This document shows, piece by piece, positions 16,100 to 24,509 of a DNA stretch of 64,000 bases. Each line of letters opens with the position of its first letter. Position 1 is the first letter of the stretch. The position numbers and the translations under genes were made by a program. Source of the stretch: Prevotella sp. Its GTDB lineage: Bacteria > Bacteroidota > Bacteroidia > Bacteroidales > Bacteroidaceae. A model generated the notes under the pieces. The model saw nothing but the letters and a program-made list of their open reading frames with translations, ran no database searches and was not told the origin of the DNA. Location of the stretch: the NCBI GenBank assembly GCA_017458125.1, contig JAFTGB010000066.1:51369-115368 (forward strand). Direction: 5' to 3'.

Positions 16100-19000
16100 T
16101 TACTTTATTACTATCTTCTTGCCGTTGACAATGTAGACACCTTTTTGCAATAATGCTCCTAACAGGGAGAGAGGTATATCCTTTCTGACCAGTGTTCCAT
16201 TGACAGTGTAAACGTCCACGTTGTCGTGGTTGGCATTGATGTTTGAGATGGCTGTCGCTTCTGGTTCTTTCAAGCAGATGTTGTCGTCTGTGCCAATCTC
16301 GGCTTCCCACTCCCCGATGTTCAGCAGTTTGATGTAGTCAACATCTGTGCCGACGAAACGGTAGCTGTTATACGCAGTCATGAAACTGTAGCCTGCCTTG
16401 CGCAGTGCCGACGGCACATAGATGTATATGTAGCCTGTCAGGCGGCTGCCGACATAGATGTTAATGACAGAGTTGGTGATAAACACCACGTCATCGAATA
16501 GTCCTCCGTCAATGTGCACTTTGGCTTTCGGGTCTATGCGGAACGCCGCACCGGGAATATAGCTGTCTGTCGCATTGACACTGGTGTCAAGATAGCCCTT
16601 GATATGGCATCCTGTCAGGAAGTAGACATTGCCCGTGATGTCGAAGATATAGCGTGTCACAGGTTTTCCGCTGACGATGTAATGGACTGACGATGACAGG
16701 TCTATGGTGACATCTTCCAACCTCATTGTACACTCCATGGGTGTTTGGAACATATAGTCATACGTCCATGTTCCGCTGGGAACGAAGCTGCCTTGCTTAA
16801 TGTACACATGACTGCCTACTGGCAGGTACACAGGCTGCGTGATGTAGATGATACGTCCGCCAAGGTCAAGCACCTGTGGGTTGCTCTCCGTGCTGGCCGC
16901 CTCACTACTCTGGTATTTAGCCAGCCAGTCGAGGTAAGCCTGCAGGTCGTCTTCGTCATACACTTCCTCATCACGTGGCTCAATGGTGTTGTCCGTCACG
17001 TTGAGATACCAGCGCCAGCGGTGGTTGGGTAGTAGCCAGTCGATGTAGTCATAATAGTCTTCGGTGAGTGTGAAGTCCTCTCCGTGGAACAACGGATAGC
17101 GAGGAGTTGGATGTCCGCCGATAAACTCGATGCTGAATTTGTAAATCCAACGGTACAGAATGCGTATGGTCACCGACGGTTTCAGCAGGATGGGCAGTGG
17201 CGAACCGTAGTCATAGTCGCCGCGAATACAGAACGTCTCATGTGCTTCGATGAAATAGTCCTTAATACCGCTGAAGTCGAACGTTCCTCCGTCGATGCGC
17301 ATATATCCGCCTTCGCCATGATAGATGAGTCGGCTGCCATAACCGCCGATGATACCACCTGTAAAGTCGAACGTTCCATAGTTGATGAATATCGTCTGCG
17401 TAGAGTTTACTATGGTGTTTCTGACATAACCACCCGTCATAGTGTACTTACCCCCTGCGTAGTTGTAGGCTGTCAGTGCAGTACCGCCACGATGGTAGTA
17501 TTCTCCATAGTTATGAAGGTCATTGATAATACCATTTGTAAAGTAGTAAATGTAGCGGTTGACCACTTTAATAATCGTACCACCAGTTTGGTTGACAGTA
17601 CCAGTATTCTCCAGGTGTCCCATCCTGCCCTCAGGCATATCAAGCGTTCCTTCATTGTCTATCCTTGGGTTAGCATCGCCGTCGTAATGCCAGATGACAC
17701 GTCCCGTCGGGCCGACATGAATGAATTTTTCCCAGTTTTCAAGGTTTAGTTTGGTGTTGATGGTGATTTCCAATATACCATCCACATAGATGACGTGGTC
17801 GCCACCCACAAGGTCGTTGAACGTAATATCGTCAAAGATAATGCGGCTGCCAGAAGGTATGTAGATGGGGTGGAAGTCGGCTGGCCTCTTTCCGTCAGAA
17901 GGATTGGGGACAACGAATTCTCCACCAGTTACTCTTATCTTGTAAATAGTTCGCGGGAAAACAAAGGGTACACCACTGTGACATCCATAGCAAATGAAAG
18001 AAGGGGGATTGATTACCAGTTCGTCATCTTCGGTCAATCCGGATTCGCTGCCAGCCCCGTCTTCTTCTGCCAGCAAGTTCAAGAATGCCTGCAGTTCGTC
18101 AAGCTCTGATTCCTCAATGGTCCATGCGTGCGAGGCGGTGTTGGTCCTTACGACCGTGTTGACCTGCGTCCCAGAGTATGCGAGCCACGAGGGTGACGTT
18201 GCTGCCTCGAACGTATAGCTGCCGTTATTCAGGCTTCGGCCAGTCCATATCGTGGCTTCTTCCATGGTACCGGTTTTCAGCGTTTCGCTGCCGTTTGTCG
18301 CCACTATATAATTGTCATTAGCGTCTTTCAGCCTGAAGGTGGCACCCTGCACTTGTTCAAAAAACATCAGTCCCGCCGATGTCAGCACAAAGCCACGATT
18401 TGACTTATAACCCATCTGTATGGCAGAAGCAAGACCTGTAGGCCTTATCTCGTACGCTGCGTCTTCCTTGGGGAAATTAACATCCAGAGCATCGAAGAGT
18501 TCCTGTAGGACCGGTTTCTGAGCTTCCTCTGCCGCCAAATCTTTATCGTTTTCTTCTTTCATGCTGTTCATCTTGTCAATCTGATCATAGAAGTAGACAG
18601 CATCTTCAATACTACTAATACTATGGTTTTGTATCAGCGGATTATAATAGGAATAAATAATTTCATCGTACCACTTTACTGTGCTTAGAACATCGTTATA
18701 CAACTTTGATAAATATCCATTGAACGATGTGTCGCTTTTCCTTTGGAAATAGTAATCGCCTACTTGTACTTGCAGATCACGACACCAATCGCTAAGCATT
18801 TGGGCTTCCTTATGTTTGGCGACCAAATCATCGCTCAGTGTGGTAAGCTTCTGCTGGATATCGGCAGCAAGTTTAGACTTAATGTCTTCCTCAAGCAGAA
18901 CAATGTCTACTGAATTTATGGCATACTCTTCATTGACTTTGCTTACAAAGCTGTCTATCTTAGTATTCAAGTTAGGATAAGCTGAAGTTGAGGTATTGTC

Positions 19001-19795
19001 CAGCTCGGCTAACAATGCTTCATACTCCTTTTTGAGTTCTTGGATTCTTGTATCTATTACGGCAAATTTTGCTGCAATTTGAGATAGATCCTTTGGAGAA
19101 AGCCTGTCTCTGACCTTATTGAATTTGGTAGACAGACTTGAAGTCGTTTCATATAATTCATCGAGTTTGACTTTTGCTTCATCCAGCTTTGCCTTCAGTT
19201 CATCATAAGTATAAGTATGCACGTCTATACCTATGATAGTGCCGTTGTTCGGATTGCTGATTTTGCCCGTAAGCGTCCCGGAGATATAGACAAAGGTGTC
19301 TTCCGAACTGTCAAGATAGACGGCAATGTCTGACCCTTTGTCAGGAGCCGTGATGTCACCACACTCGTAGAATGTGCTGCCGCCATAGATGCCAACGGCG
19401 GCAAAGCAGTTGCCGTTGTATGCTGCTGAGGCATCCACCGCTGCCGTAGCATCGAGCACAACTGTTGCACCGTTCATTACCTTCAGTAGACAGGCGCCGT
19501 CAGTGAACGCTGATGATGCAGAGATGGTGCCGTTGATGAACTTTACGCTTGACTTCACCTCCAATGTCTTAGTACGGCTAAGATAGGATGGAAAGTTTGC
19601 CAAGTTAACCTCTGGCAGTCCAACGGGTACATCCACCGAGGCCCTTCTGCCATCAACAGTCTGGGACTGTTCTGCTGCCAGACGGTCCAAGTATGCTTGC
19701 AGTTCATCCACCTCCTGGGCCTTCAGTTGTGGAACGAAAAATGTCATCATGCACAGAAGCATGCCTAAACTTTTCAGTTGTCTAATAGTTTCCAT
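16100..19795 (-). CDS. Large secreted surface protein with coiled coil, beta-structure and sorting tail
   Basis: The 1231-residue protein has a signal peptide ending around KAQEV. Residues ~60-195 are beta-repeat-like, ~200-440 are predicted long coiled coil, and ~600-1170 are Gly/Asn/Tyr-rich beta-helix-like stretches (NYGTFDFTGG, MRIDGGTFDFSG). The C-terminal ~50 residues (VYTVNGTLVRKDI, then KGVYIVNGKKIVIK) have the form of a type IX secretion sorting tail. A short helical module, LQAYLDxLA, recurs at ~27-40, ~562-575 and ~945-958, dividing the protein into segments. No catalytic motif seen; probably an adhesin or surface scaffold. Confidence 0.7.
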   Translation of the reverse strand: METIRQLKSLGMLLCMMTFFVPQLKAQEVDELQAYLDRLAAEQSQTVDGRRASVDVPVGLPEVNLANFPSYLSRTKTLEVKSSVKFINGTISASSAFTDGACLLKVMNGATVVLDATAAVDASAAYNGNCFAAVGIYGGSTFYECGDITAPDKGSDIAVYLDSSEDTFVYISGTLTGKISNPNNGTIIGIDVHTYTYDELKAKLDEAKVKLDELYETTSSLSTKFNKVRDRLSPKDLSQIAAKFAVIDTRIQELKKEYEALLAELDNTSTSAYPNLNTKIDSFVSKVNEEYAINSVDIVLLEEDIKSKLAADIQQKLTTLSDDLVAKHKEAQMLSDWCRDLQVQVGDYYFQRKSDTSFNGYLSKLYNDVLSTVKWYDEIIYSYYNPLIQNHSISSIEDAVYFYDQIDKMNSMKEENDKDLAAEEAQKPVLQELFDALDVNFPKEDAAYEIRPTGLASAIQMGYKSNRGFVLTSAGLMFFEQVQGATFRLKDANDNYIVATNGSETLKTGTMEEATIWTGRSLNNGSYTFEAATSPSWLAYSGTQVNTVVRTNTASHAWTIEESELDELQAFLNLLAEEDGAGSESGLTEDDELVINPPSFICYGCHSGVPFVFPRTIYKIRVTGGEFVVPNPSDGKRPADFHPIYIPSGSRIIFDDITFNDLVGGDHVIYVDGILEITINTKLNLENWEKFIHVGPTGRVIWHYDGDANPRIDNEGTLDMPEGRMGHLENTGTVNQTGGTIIKVVNRYIYYFTNGIINDLHNYGEYYHRGGTALTAYNYAGGKYTMTGGYVRNTIVNSTQTIFINYGTFDFTGGIIGGYGSRLIYHGEGGYMRIDGGTFDFSGIKDYFIEAHETFCIRGDYDYGSPLPILLKPSVTIRILYRWIYKFSIEFIGGHPTPRYPLFHGEDFTLTEDYYDYIDWLLPNHRWRWYLNVTDNTIEPRDEEVYDEDDLQAYLDWLAKYQSSEAASTESNPQVLDLGGRIIYITQPVYLPVGSHVYIKQGSFVPSGTWTYDYMFQTPMECTMRLEDVTIDLSSSVHYIVSGKPVTRYIFDITGNVYFLTGCHIKGYLDTSVNATDSYIPGAAFRIDPKAKVHIDGGLFDDVVFITNSVINIYVGSRLTGYIYIYVPSALRKAGYSFMTAYNSYRFVGTDVDYIKLLNIGEWEAEIGTDDNICLKEPEATAISNINANHDNVDVYTVNGTLVRKDIPLSLLGALLQKGVYIVNGKKIVIK

Positions 19796-19798
19796 AGT

Positions 19799-21247
19799 TT
19801 ATTGTATTACGTATTTTTTGTTGTTGATGATATATACACCCTTCTTCGGCGTTGCACCATGCTGCAGCTTTCTGCCTTGCATGTCGTAAATGCTACGCGC
19901 TGCATCCTCAGTCATGCCGTCTGGCTGTGTGATGCCAGTGGTTTCGCTGTCGCCGATTACCAAGAGTCCGATTCTTGCTCCTGCTGGTGTTTCGTTCAGC
20001 TGGTTGCCTAAGTTTTCGATAGTCAGATACCAGCGGAACGGTGGCAGAACTTCATCGTCATTGTCTGGTATGGACAGCGAGCCGCCACGCAGACGATAGC
20101 GGCTGGCCGTCTTGAGTCCCGTTATGTCAGCGTAATTACCTGTGAACGTGTATTTGGCCTCCATCGTTGAGCAACTGACGGAGTTGATTTCCTCTGCCAC
20201 TTGCTTTGACGGCGCCACGTTGAGTTTGAGTATGCCTGTTGTCTTTGGACGAATCAGGTAGGGATGGTTGGGTTTCAGAGCACCGTTGCCTGGCTTTACG
20301 ATGATGGCCTCCAGTACCTGACGGTCCACCATGCCGTCTTCGTCGTCGTCATATTGATAGAAGGCATTGATGCGTGCTATGTCGAAGTGGGCCGACCAGT
20401 CGCTGTATTCCAGTGAGAACGGTACGTAGAGTGCGTGCCAGCTCTTGTTGCGGTATTCACGTGAATAGACACTGTTAGCATAGCTGTCCTCGGTGTCGAT
20501 AAGCGAGTTAAGATATTCCTGTAGGGCATCCCATCCTTCAAACTCAATGTCCGAATGAAGTGTTACAGGACTCCAAGCTCCGGAACCGGACTGTGCTCTC
20601 ACGCCGAGGGTATGCGTGCCCTGCGCCAAGTCCGCCATGTCAGCCTCAAAACTCACGTTTACTTCCTCACCCGGTGTGATGTCTATGGCCAGTCCGTTGC
20701 CTGCTCCGGGGTCGTCGTCCCAGAAATATTCCACACGGGTGATGTAGTTCTCCACTACGCTGCGCACCAAGAATTGGCGGTACTTGGTGTCTGACCATGT
20801 GCCGTCAGTCAGCGTGCGGATACCTATCTTGTGAACGCCATCTTCCAGTCCGTCGGTACTTACGTCGAAGGCCATCGTCAGCTCATCGCCAGTCACGCTG
20901 GCTACTTTCTGAGTACCGTTGCCTACACCCGGGTCTTGGTCAAAGAAATATTCTATGGCAGACACCTTATGGACTTTAGGAAGTATATATACAGTCCGAT
21001 AATACGTGGCAGAGAAATATTTGTCGTTCAGTGTACGTATTCCCAACTGGTGGATACCCGTCGAAAGCGAACTTACGTCCAGTTCTGCTTTGATGGTTGC
21101 TGAATTTCCCGTAAACTGCTGTAACACCAGCCCATTGCCTACGCCTGGGTCTTTGTCCCAGAAGTATTCAACCTGCTGTGCCTCGGTTGTCAAGGCAGCA
21201 AGGCAGCACACGGCTGTTACTACAAGTCTATAGTATAATCGTCTCAT
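19799..21247 (-). CDS. Secreted protein with three DPGxGNG repeats and sorting tail
   Basis: After a signal peptide (cleavage near TTEAQQ) the 482-residue protein has three ~72-residue repeats, each opening with [VI]EYF[WF]DxDPGxGNG (near residues 27, 96 and 170) and closing with HxLGIRTL-like strands. The Asp/Asn-rich DxDPGxGNG loop could bind calcium, an inference. One LQEYLNSL module (~240-250) precedes a beta-rich C-terminal part, and the end (IYDMQGRKLQ, KGVYIINNKKYVIQ) is a type IX-like sorting tail. The stop lies 3 bases before the next ATG, so the operon is tightly coupled. Confidence 0.75.
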   Translation of the reverse strand: MRRLYYRLVVTAVCCLAALTTEAQQVEYFWDKDPGVGNGLVLQQFTGNSATIKAELDVSSLSTGIHQLGIRTLNDKYFSATYYRTVYILPKVHKVSAIEYFFDQDPGVGNGTQKVASVTGDELTMAFDVSTDGLEDGVHKIGIRTLTDGTWSDTKYRQFLVRSVVENYITRVEYFWDDDPGAGNGLAIDITPGEEVNVSFEADMADLAQGTHTLGVRAQSGSGAWSPVTLHSDIEFEGWDALQEYLNSLIDTEDSYANSVYSREYRNKSWHALYVPFSLEYSDWSAHFDIARINAFYQYDDDEDGMVDRQVLEAIIVKPGNGALKPNHPYLIRPKTTGILKLNVAPSKQVAEEINSVSCSTMEAKYTFTGNYADITGLKTASRYRLRGGSLSIPDNDDEVLPPFRWYLTIENLGNQLNETPAGARIGLLVIGDSETTGITQPDGMTEDAARSIYDMQGRKLQHGATPKKGVYIINNKKYVIQ

Positions 21248-21259
21248 AGGGCTGTCACT

Positions 21260-22294
21260 TTATTCGTCCTGAATCTTGATGCTCACACTTACGGGCAGTT
21301 TGGCGTTCTCGCTGCGGGAGCCAATGGTAACCTTTGTGAAATAGGGAATGTACTGCGGACGACCGCCAGAGGGGCAGCCGAACATACCGCCATGGCAGCC
21401 AACCTCGCCGCCGTCAGTGGCATAGCCGATGGCAGGGCTGCTGTCAGCTAACTTGTAATAGTCGCTGAAGTTGCCTGTTTGGCTAAAGAGTTCAGAGGAA
21501 GATGCACCGAAGCCTGTCTTGTTATTCGGGTAGTATGTTAATGCCCCTGTATGGCTCAATATATTATGTTCTATGCTGTTACCAGAACCAGATGAATAAA
21601 CATTGCTGTTTAAGTCGCCATTGTAGCCAGAATCACTATTTATGCTCAAAATAATATTATTTGTAATTTCTGTATTGTTAACATCACTAAGGCAAGTGTA
21701 TCCACTATAATAACTAGCAATGATGACGTTATTCTTAATGAAAGAAGATGTTAGATATCGTATTAAAAATTGATTGGCATATCTCTTACTAATACAATTA
21801 TTTTGGATGTCAAACAGTGAATATTGACTGGAACTGTAACCTACAATGCTACCCAAGATATAGCAGGAGTAAATATGGTTAATACCTGCCGTTGAAGAAG
21901 CTGCTTTAATTTCATTAGTATAACAACGGTCTAAAATGCAGTCTGTGTTATAAAAATTGACGGTGCTCAACTTGGTGCTTTTTACCTCTGCTTTATTTGC
22001 TTTTAGATTTAGATTACCCGTTAATACTGCTACTACTTGTTCATCAGTCAATGAGGTGTCATAGCCAGTGCCGATAATGACCACTCGTTTTGTTACGTTC
22101 TGTTCCGCACTCTCATTGTAATACTGATCAAGATACAATGTGTCACCAGCACTGACACTTGACGAACCCATAGCGGCATTGATGCTGGCGAAGTCCATAC
22201 CTGTTACCGAACTTGGACCAATCTTCCAATACTTGGCCTCTGCGCTTGACGCTGCTGCCAGCAGTGTAAGCAACGAAAAGAAAAACTTTTTCAT
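21260..22294 (-). CDS. Secreted beta-helix protein
   Basis: The 344-residue protein starts with a signal peptide (MKKFFFSLLTLLAAASSAEA). From residue ~70 to 270 it consists of Asn/Ser/Tyr/Ile-rich repeats of ~20-25 residues (TEITNNIILS, IKNNVIIAS), typical of right-handed parallel beta-helix proteins. The end lacks an obvious sorting tail. It is the first gene of the leftward operon. The middle is markedly AT-rich relative to neighbours, a sign of separate origin or relaxed codon selection. Family: pectate-lyase-like fold without visible catalytic residues. Confidence 0.7.
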   Translation of the reverse strand: MKKFFFSLLTLLAAASSAEAKYWKIGPSSVTGMDFASINAAMGSSSVSAGDTLYLDQYYNESAEQNVTKRVVIIGTGYDTSLTDEQVVAVLTGNLNLKANKAEVKSTKLSTVNFYNTDCILDRCYTNEIKAASSTAGINHIYSCYILGSIVGYSSSQYSLFDIQNNCISKRYANQFLIRYLTSSFIKNNVIIASYYSGYTCLSDVNNTEITNNIILSINSDSGYNGDLNSNVYSSGSGNSIEHNILSHTGALTYYPNNKTGFGASSSELFSQTGNFSDYYKLADSSPAIGYATDGGEVGCHGGMFGCPSGGRPQYIPYFTKVTIGSRSENAKLPVSVSIKIQDE

Positions 22295-22647
22295 CTTTTT
22301 ATCATTTTCTGCCTATCACACCCCAACTTCGGCAATTTTAATCTGTTTGATTTTGATTCTGCTTACGATACAAAAAAGGCGTAGGTGTCTGCTTCTTAGT
22401 CTATCCTGGACTCGTAGGCTCTCGCATTGCCTTCATCACACAGGATAGACAACGCTCGTCAGCCCACGCCAGCACGAACTATATATGGTAATGTATATAG
22501 AAACGCACCACGTAGACGTCTCGTTGCCATCTGCCTGCTGTGATGATTGGAACTTGCGAGATTCACGAGTCACAACGACAGACGTCCGAAAACGTCTTCC
22601 TCATACAATAAGACCGCCCGCTCACCCTATTGGTGGGCTAACAAGCG
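22295..22647 (-). ncRNA. Long structured 5' leader of the surface-protein operon
   Basis: The promoter at 22654-22684 implies a leader of ~350 nt before the ATG at 22294. It contains several strong helices: GTCTATCCTG/CAGGATAGAC (22399-22408 with 22441-22450, perfect), CTATATA/TATATAG (22479-22485 with 22494-22500), and GACGTCTCGTTG (22515-22526) with CAACGACAGACGTC (22573-22586). The last strand can instead pair with ACGTC at 22591-22595, so two folds compete. In the RNA a U6 run lies after a GC-containing segment (about 22370-22390). It matches no riboswitch class I recognise. It may be a cis-regulatory RNA. Confidence 0.5.
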
Positions 22648-22653
22648 ATAGTG

Positions 22654-22684
22654 CAAAGATAGGGAATAATTTTGAAATGCCAAA
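22654..22684 (-). promoter_or_regulatory. Promoter of the surface-protein operon
   Basis: On the minus strand TTTG (22681-22684), 19 bases, TATCTTTG (22654-22661): ideal spacing and sequence. Confidence 0.8.
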
Positions 22685-22745
22685 GGAATCGGGATTTTTT
22701 TTCAGGCGAAAAACTTGAAAGATGATGAAATAATGACGGAATTGT

Positions 22746-22776
22746 TTTGCTTTTCGTCCGATTTGCATTACCTTTG
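22746..22776 (+). promoter_or_regulatory. Promoter of the methyltransferase fragment
   Basis: TTTG (22746-22749), 19 bases, TACCTTTG (22769-22776). The ATG of the fragment follows after 8 bases, so the transcript would be leaderless or nearly so. Confidence 0.75.
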
Positions 22777-22784
22777 TGGGATAA

Positions 22785-22994
22785 ATGAAGATAACCAGTC
22801 TACAAAATATCAAGGTCAAGCAGCTAGTGCTGCTTCAGCAGGAGTCGTCAGAGTGCCGCAAGACGGGACGCTTCGTCGTGGAAGGGCGGCGCGAGATAGC
22901 GCACTGTCTGGAGGCGGGCTATGAGGTGGAAAGCCTTTACTGTTGTCCGCAGCTGATGGTGGCCTCACAGAGGGACTGTCCCCCTGTGAAGTGA
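22785..22994 (+). pseudogene. 5' fragment of a SPOUT (TrmH-family) RNA methyltransferase gene
   Basis: The 69-residue frame starts MKITSLQNIKVKQLVLLQQ and matches the first ~65 residues of the intact protein encoded at 26918-27730 (ITSLQNPRVKQLVLLQQKSS, GLFVVEGQRE, CLEAGY). At the DNA level the two are roughly three-quarters identical, so the copy is old or came from another strain. The SPOUT catalytic domain is missing: after LYCCPQL the frame runs into a palindrome and stops. It retains a strong promoter and a terminator and may still be transcribed as a short RNA. Confidence 0.8.
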
Positions 22995-22996
22995 GG
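22963..22996. repeat. REP-like palindrome
   Basis: CCTC, ACAG and GGGA pair with TCCC, CTGT and GAGG around CTG, giving a GC-rich stem with small bulges. The core GGGACTGTCCCC resembles repetitive extragenic palindromes linked to REP-associated transposases in other genomes, from memory. It interrupts the end of the methyltransferase fragment. Confidence 0.6.
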
Positions 22997-23018
22997 CTTA
23001 CCCTTATTAATAATATAA

Positions 23019-23057
23019 GCAGCCCGCTCTACATGTGAAGAGCGGGCTGCTTTGTTT
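23019..23057 (+). terminator. Intrinsic terminator between fragment and serpin
   Basis: GCAGCCCGCTCT pairs with AGAGCGGGCTGC, followed by TTTGTTTTCT. It is preceded by CTTATTAATAATATAAG, the same AT palindrome that precedes the terminators at 14402 and 16043. Confidence 0.85.
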
Positions 23058-23101
23058 TCTGGGGGGTGTTTTCCTGACGTATATACCCCAAAAGAAGAGC
23101 A

Positions 23102-24361
23102 TTACTTTTTTTCTATCCCGGTGTATTGTCCGATAAAAAGGATGGTGCCTGTAGACTGTTCGCTGATGACGTAAAGGAAGGGACGGTTGGCTACGAAGGC
23201 AGTGCCCATAACTGAGGTTGGCATCCCCGTTACCGTAGTCACTGCTGCTGCCTCGGCGCCCTGTTCGTTCACCTTGATACGGGCACACTGGTTCATCTTC
23301 CCGATAAAGGCGGGTTGCTGGCATAGGTCAGGAAACTCGGCCGCTTCGGTGAAGGCAAGGGGCATGCCTAAGTCGCTCATCAGTTGCACCAGGTCTATGT
23401 TGGTGCTGATTTCGAAACGAGGTATTCTAACCTGCACTTTCCTTGACATCATTTGTTTTGGCAGTTCCTGCCACCAGCTTCCCGAGATACTCCACTTCAC
23501 GCCGTTCAAGGTATTTCCTTCCCTTGGCAGGATGAAGGTCATGGCATAGAGACCATTGCCAAAAGGCATCTGCAGCAACTGGTAGTCGTCGCTTTGGGTA
23601 TAGCTAAAGGTGCCTTCCTGCTGCATCATGGGTACTTGCCTAACTGTCTTATTGTCAAGTTCCGAATAGAATGGCTCTTCACGCGTCATGTCAGCATTGA
23701 ACTTCCTGGCCCACTCGCCCTTGAAATAGGTGGCATTCAGCATATAGCTAATGGCATCGGGTTCGAAACTTTTCTCATTCACCACCTCGCTGATCATTCC
23801 TTCCGTTTTGTCCTTGGCCCACTGGTTGATGATGTCCATCGTCTTGGCATCACGGAAATCGAGTGTCGTAGGCTGTGCCATGTAGTAGGACTGGGCCGTC
23901 TGTAGAAAGGCGGGCTTTAGCTGAATGCCTTTGTTCACGTAGATGTTGTTAGCTATGGCAATGCGCGTCTTTTCGTCCAGACGTGGGGCTTGCTGCATCA
24001 GCTTCTGGCAGAAGACGTTAGCCTGACTGACATCTGTGAACCCCAGCACCTGATTTATCTGTTGTTGTGTCAGACCGGCAGCGCCATTGCTCAGCATGCT
24101 TAGGACAGTGGTAATGCTGAAGGGTGAGAGCATCAGTGTGCGTTCTTGTCCCGAGCCGGCCTCGTCAATGACTGTGGCCTGCCGCAACAGATTGAAGGCA
24201 AAGTCGTTGTTCGACAGCACTAAATCTTTCTCACCTCGTGTCAGTTCGATGCCTGCCACGGGGCAGACTACGGGTTTGGGGTCGTCGCTGTTTTTCTCCG
24301 TAGTGCAAGCTGCCATCATCAGGATGACGGCCAGCCCTTTCATGAATTCTTGTTTCGTCAT
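23102..24361 (-). CDS. Serpin-family protease inhibitor, lipoprotein
   Basis: The 419-residue protein has a lipoprotein signal (MMAAC, Cys19) and a full serpin domain: LSPFSITTVLSMLSNGA, NNIYVNKG, MLNATYFKGEWARKF, and VANRPFLYVISE at the end. The reactive-loop hinge EQGAEAAA (366-373) has small residues at every key position, the signature of inhibitory serpins. The scissile bond is probably near the TGMPTSVMG stretch; its specificity cannot be read reliably. Gut Bacteroidota serpins are thought to protect against host or competitor proteases. It is transcribed divergently from the lipoprotein/sigma operon across an operator-like region. Confidence 0.9.
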   Translation of the reverse strand: MTKQEFMKGLAVILMMAACTTEKNSDDPKPVVCPVAGIELTRGEKDLVLSNNDFAFNLLRQATVIDEAGSGQERTLMLSPFSITTVLSMLSNGAAGLTQQQINQVLGFTDVSQANVFCQKLMQQAPRLDEKTRIAIANNIYVNKGIQLKPAFLQTAQSYYMAQPTTLDFRDAKTMDIINQWAKDKTEGMISEVVNEKSFEPDAISYMLNATYFKGEWARKFNADMTREEPFYSELDNKTVRQVPMMQQEGTFSYTQSDDYQLLQMPFGNGLYAMTFILPREGNTLNGVKWSISGSWWQELPKQMMSRKVQVRIPRFEISTNIDLVQLMSDLGMPLAFTEAAEFPDLCQQPAFIGKMNQCARIKVNEQGAEAAAVTTVTGMPTSVMGTAFVANRPFLYVISEQSTGTILFIGQYTGIEKK

Positions 24362-24395
24362 TTTGTGTGAATATTAGTTAGACATTTTTTTTTTT

Positions 24396-24497
24396 AACCT
24401 TGCAGGTATTGAAACCTTGCACGGTGAGAGGTTAATAAACGTTAAGTGGAGTGAAAACGGTGCAAGGTTTCCTATGTTCCCAAGTTTATATAGGAAA
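24396..24497. promoter_or_regulatory. Operator-like palindromes between serpin and lipoprotein genes
   Basis: GAAACCTTGCAC (24411-24422) is exactly complementary to GTGCAAGGTTTC (24460-24471). A third half-site AACCTTGCA lies at 24396-24404. A second palindrome, TTTCCTAT (24468-24475) with ATAGGAAA (24490-24497), lies next to the rightward start codon. No standard TAnnTTTG box is evident here, so these promoters may use the ECF sigma factor encoded at 25123. Confidence 0.55.
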
Positions 24498-24509
24498 ACA
24501 GTCTAACGC

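Noticed and set aside
22295-22647. Known riboswitch (TPP, cobalamin, SAM, glycine)
   Set aside because: None of their conserved boxes could be found by eye; kept as an unclassified leader.
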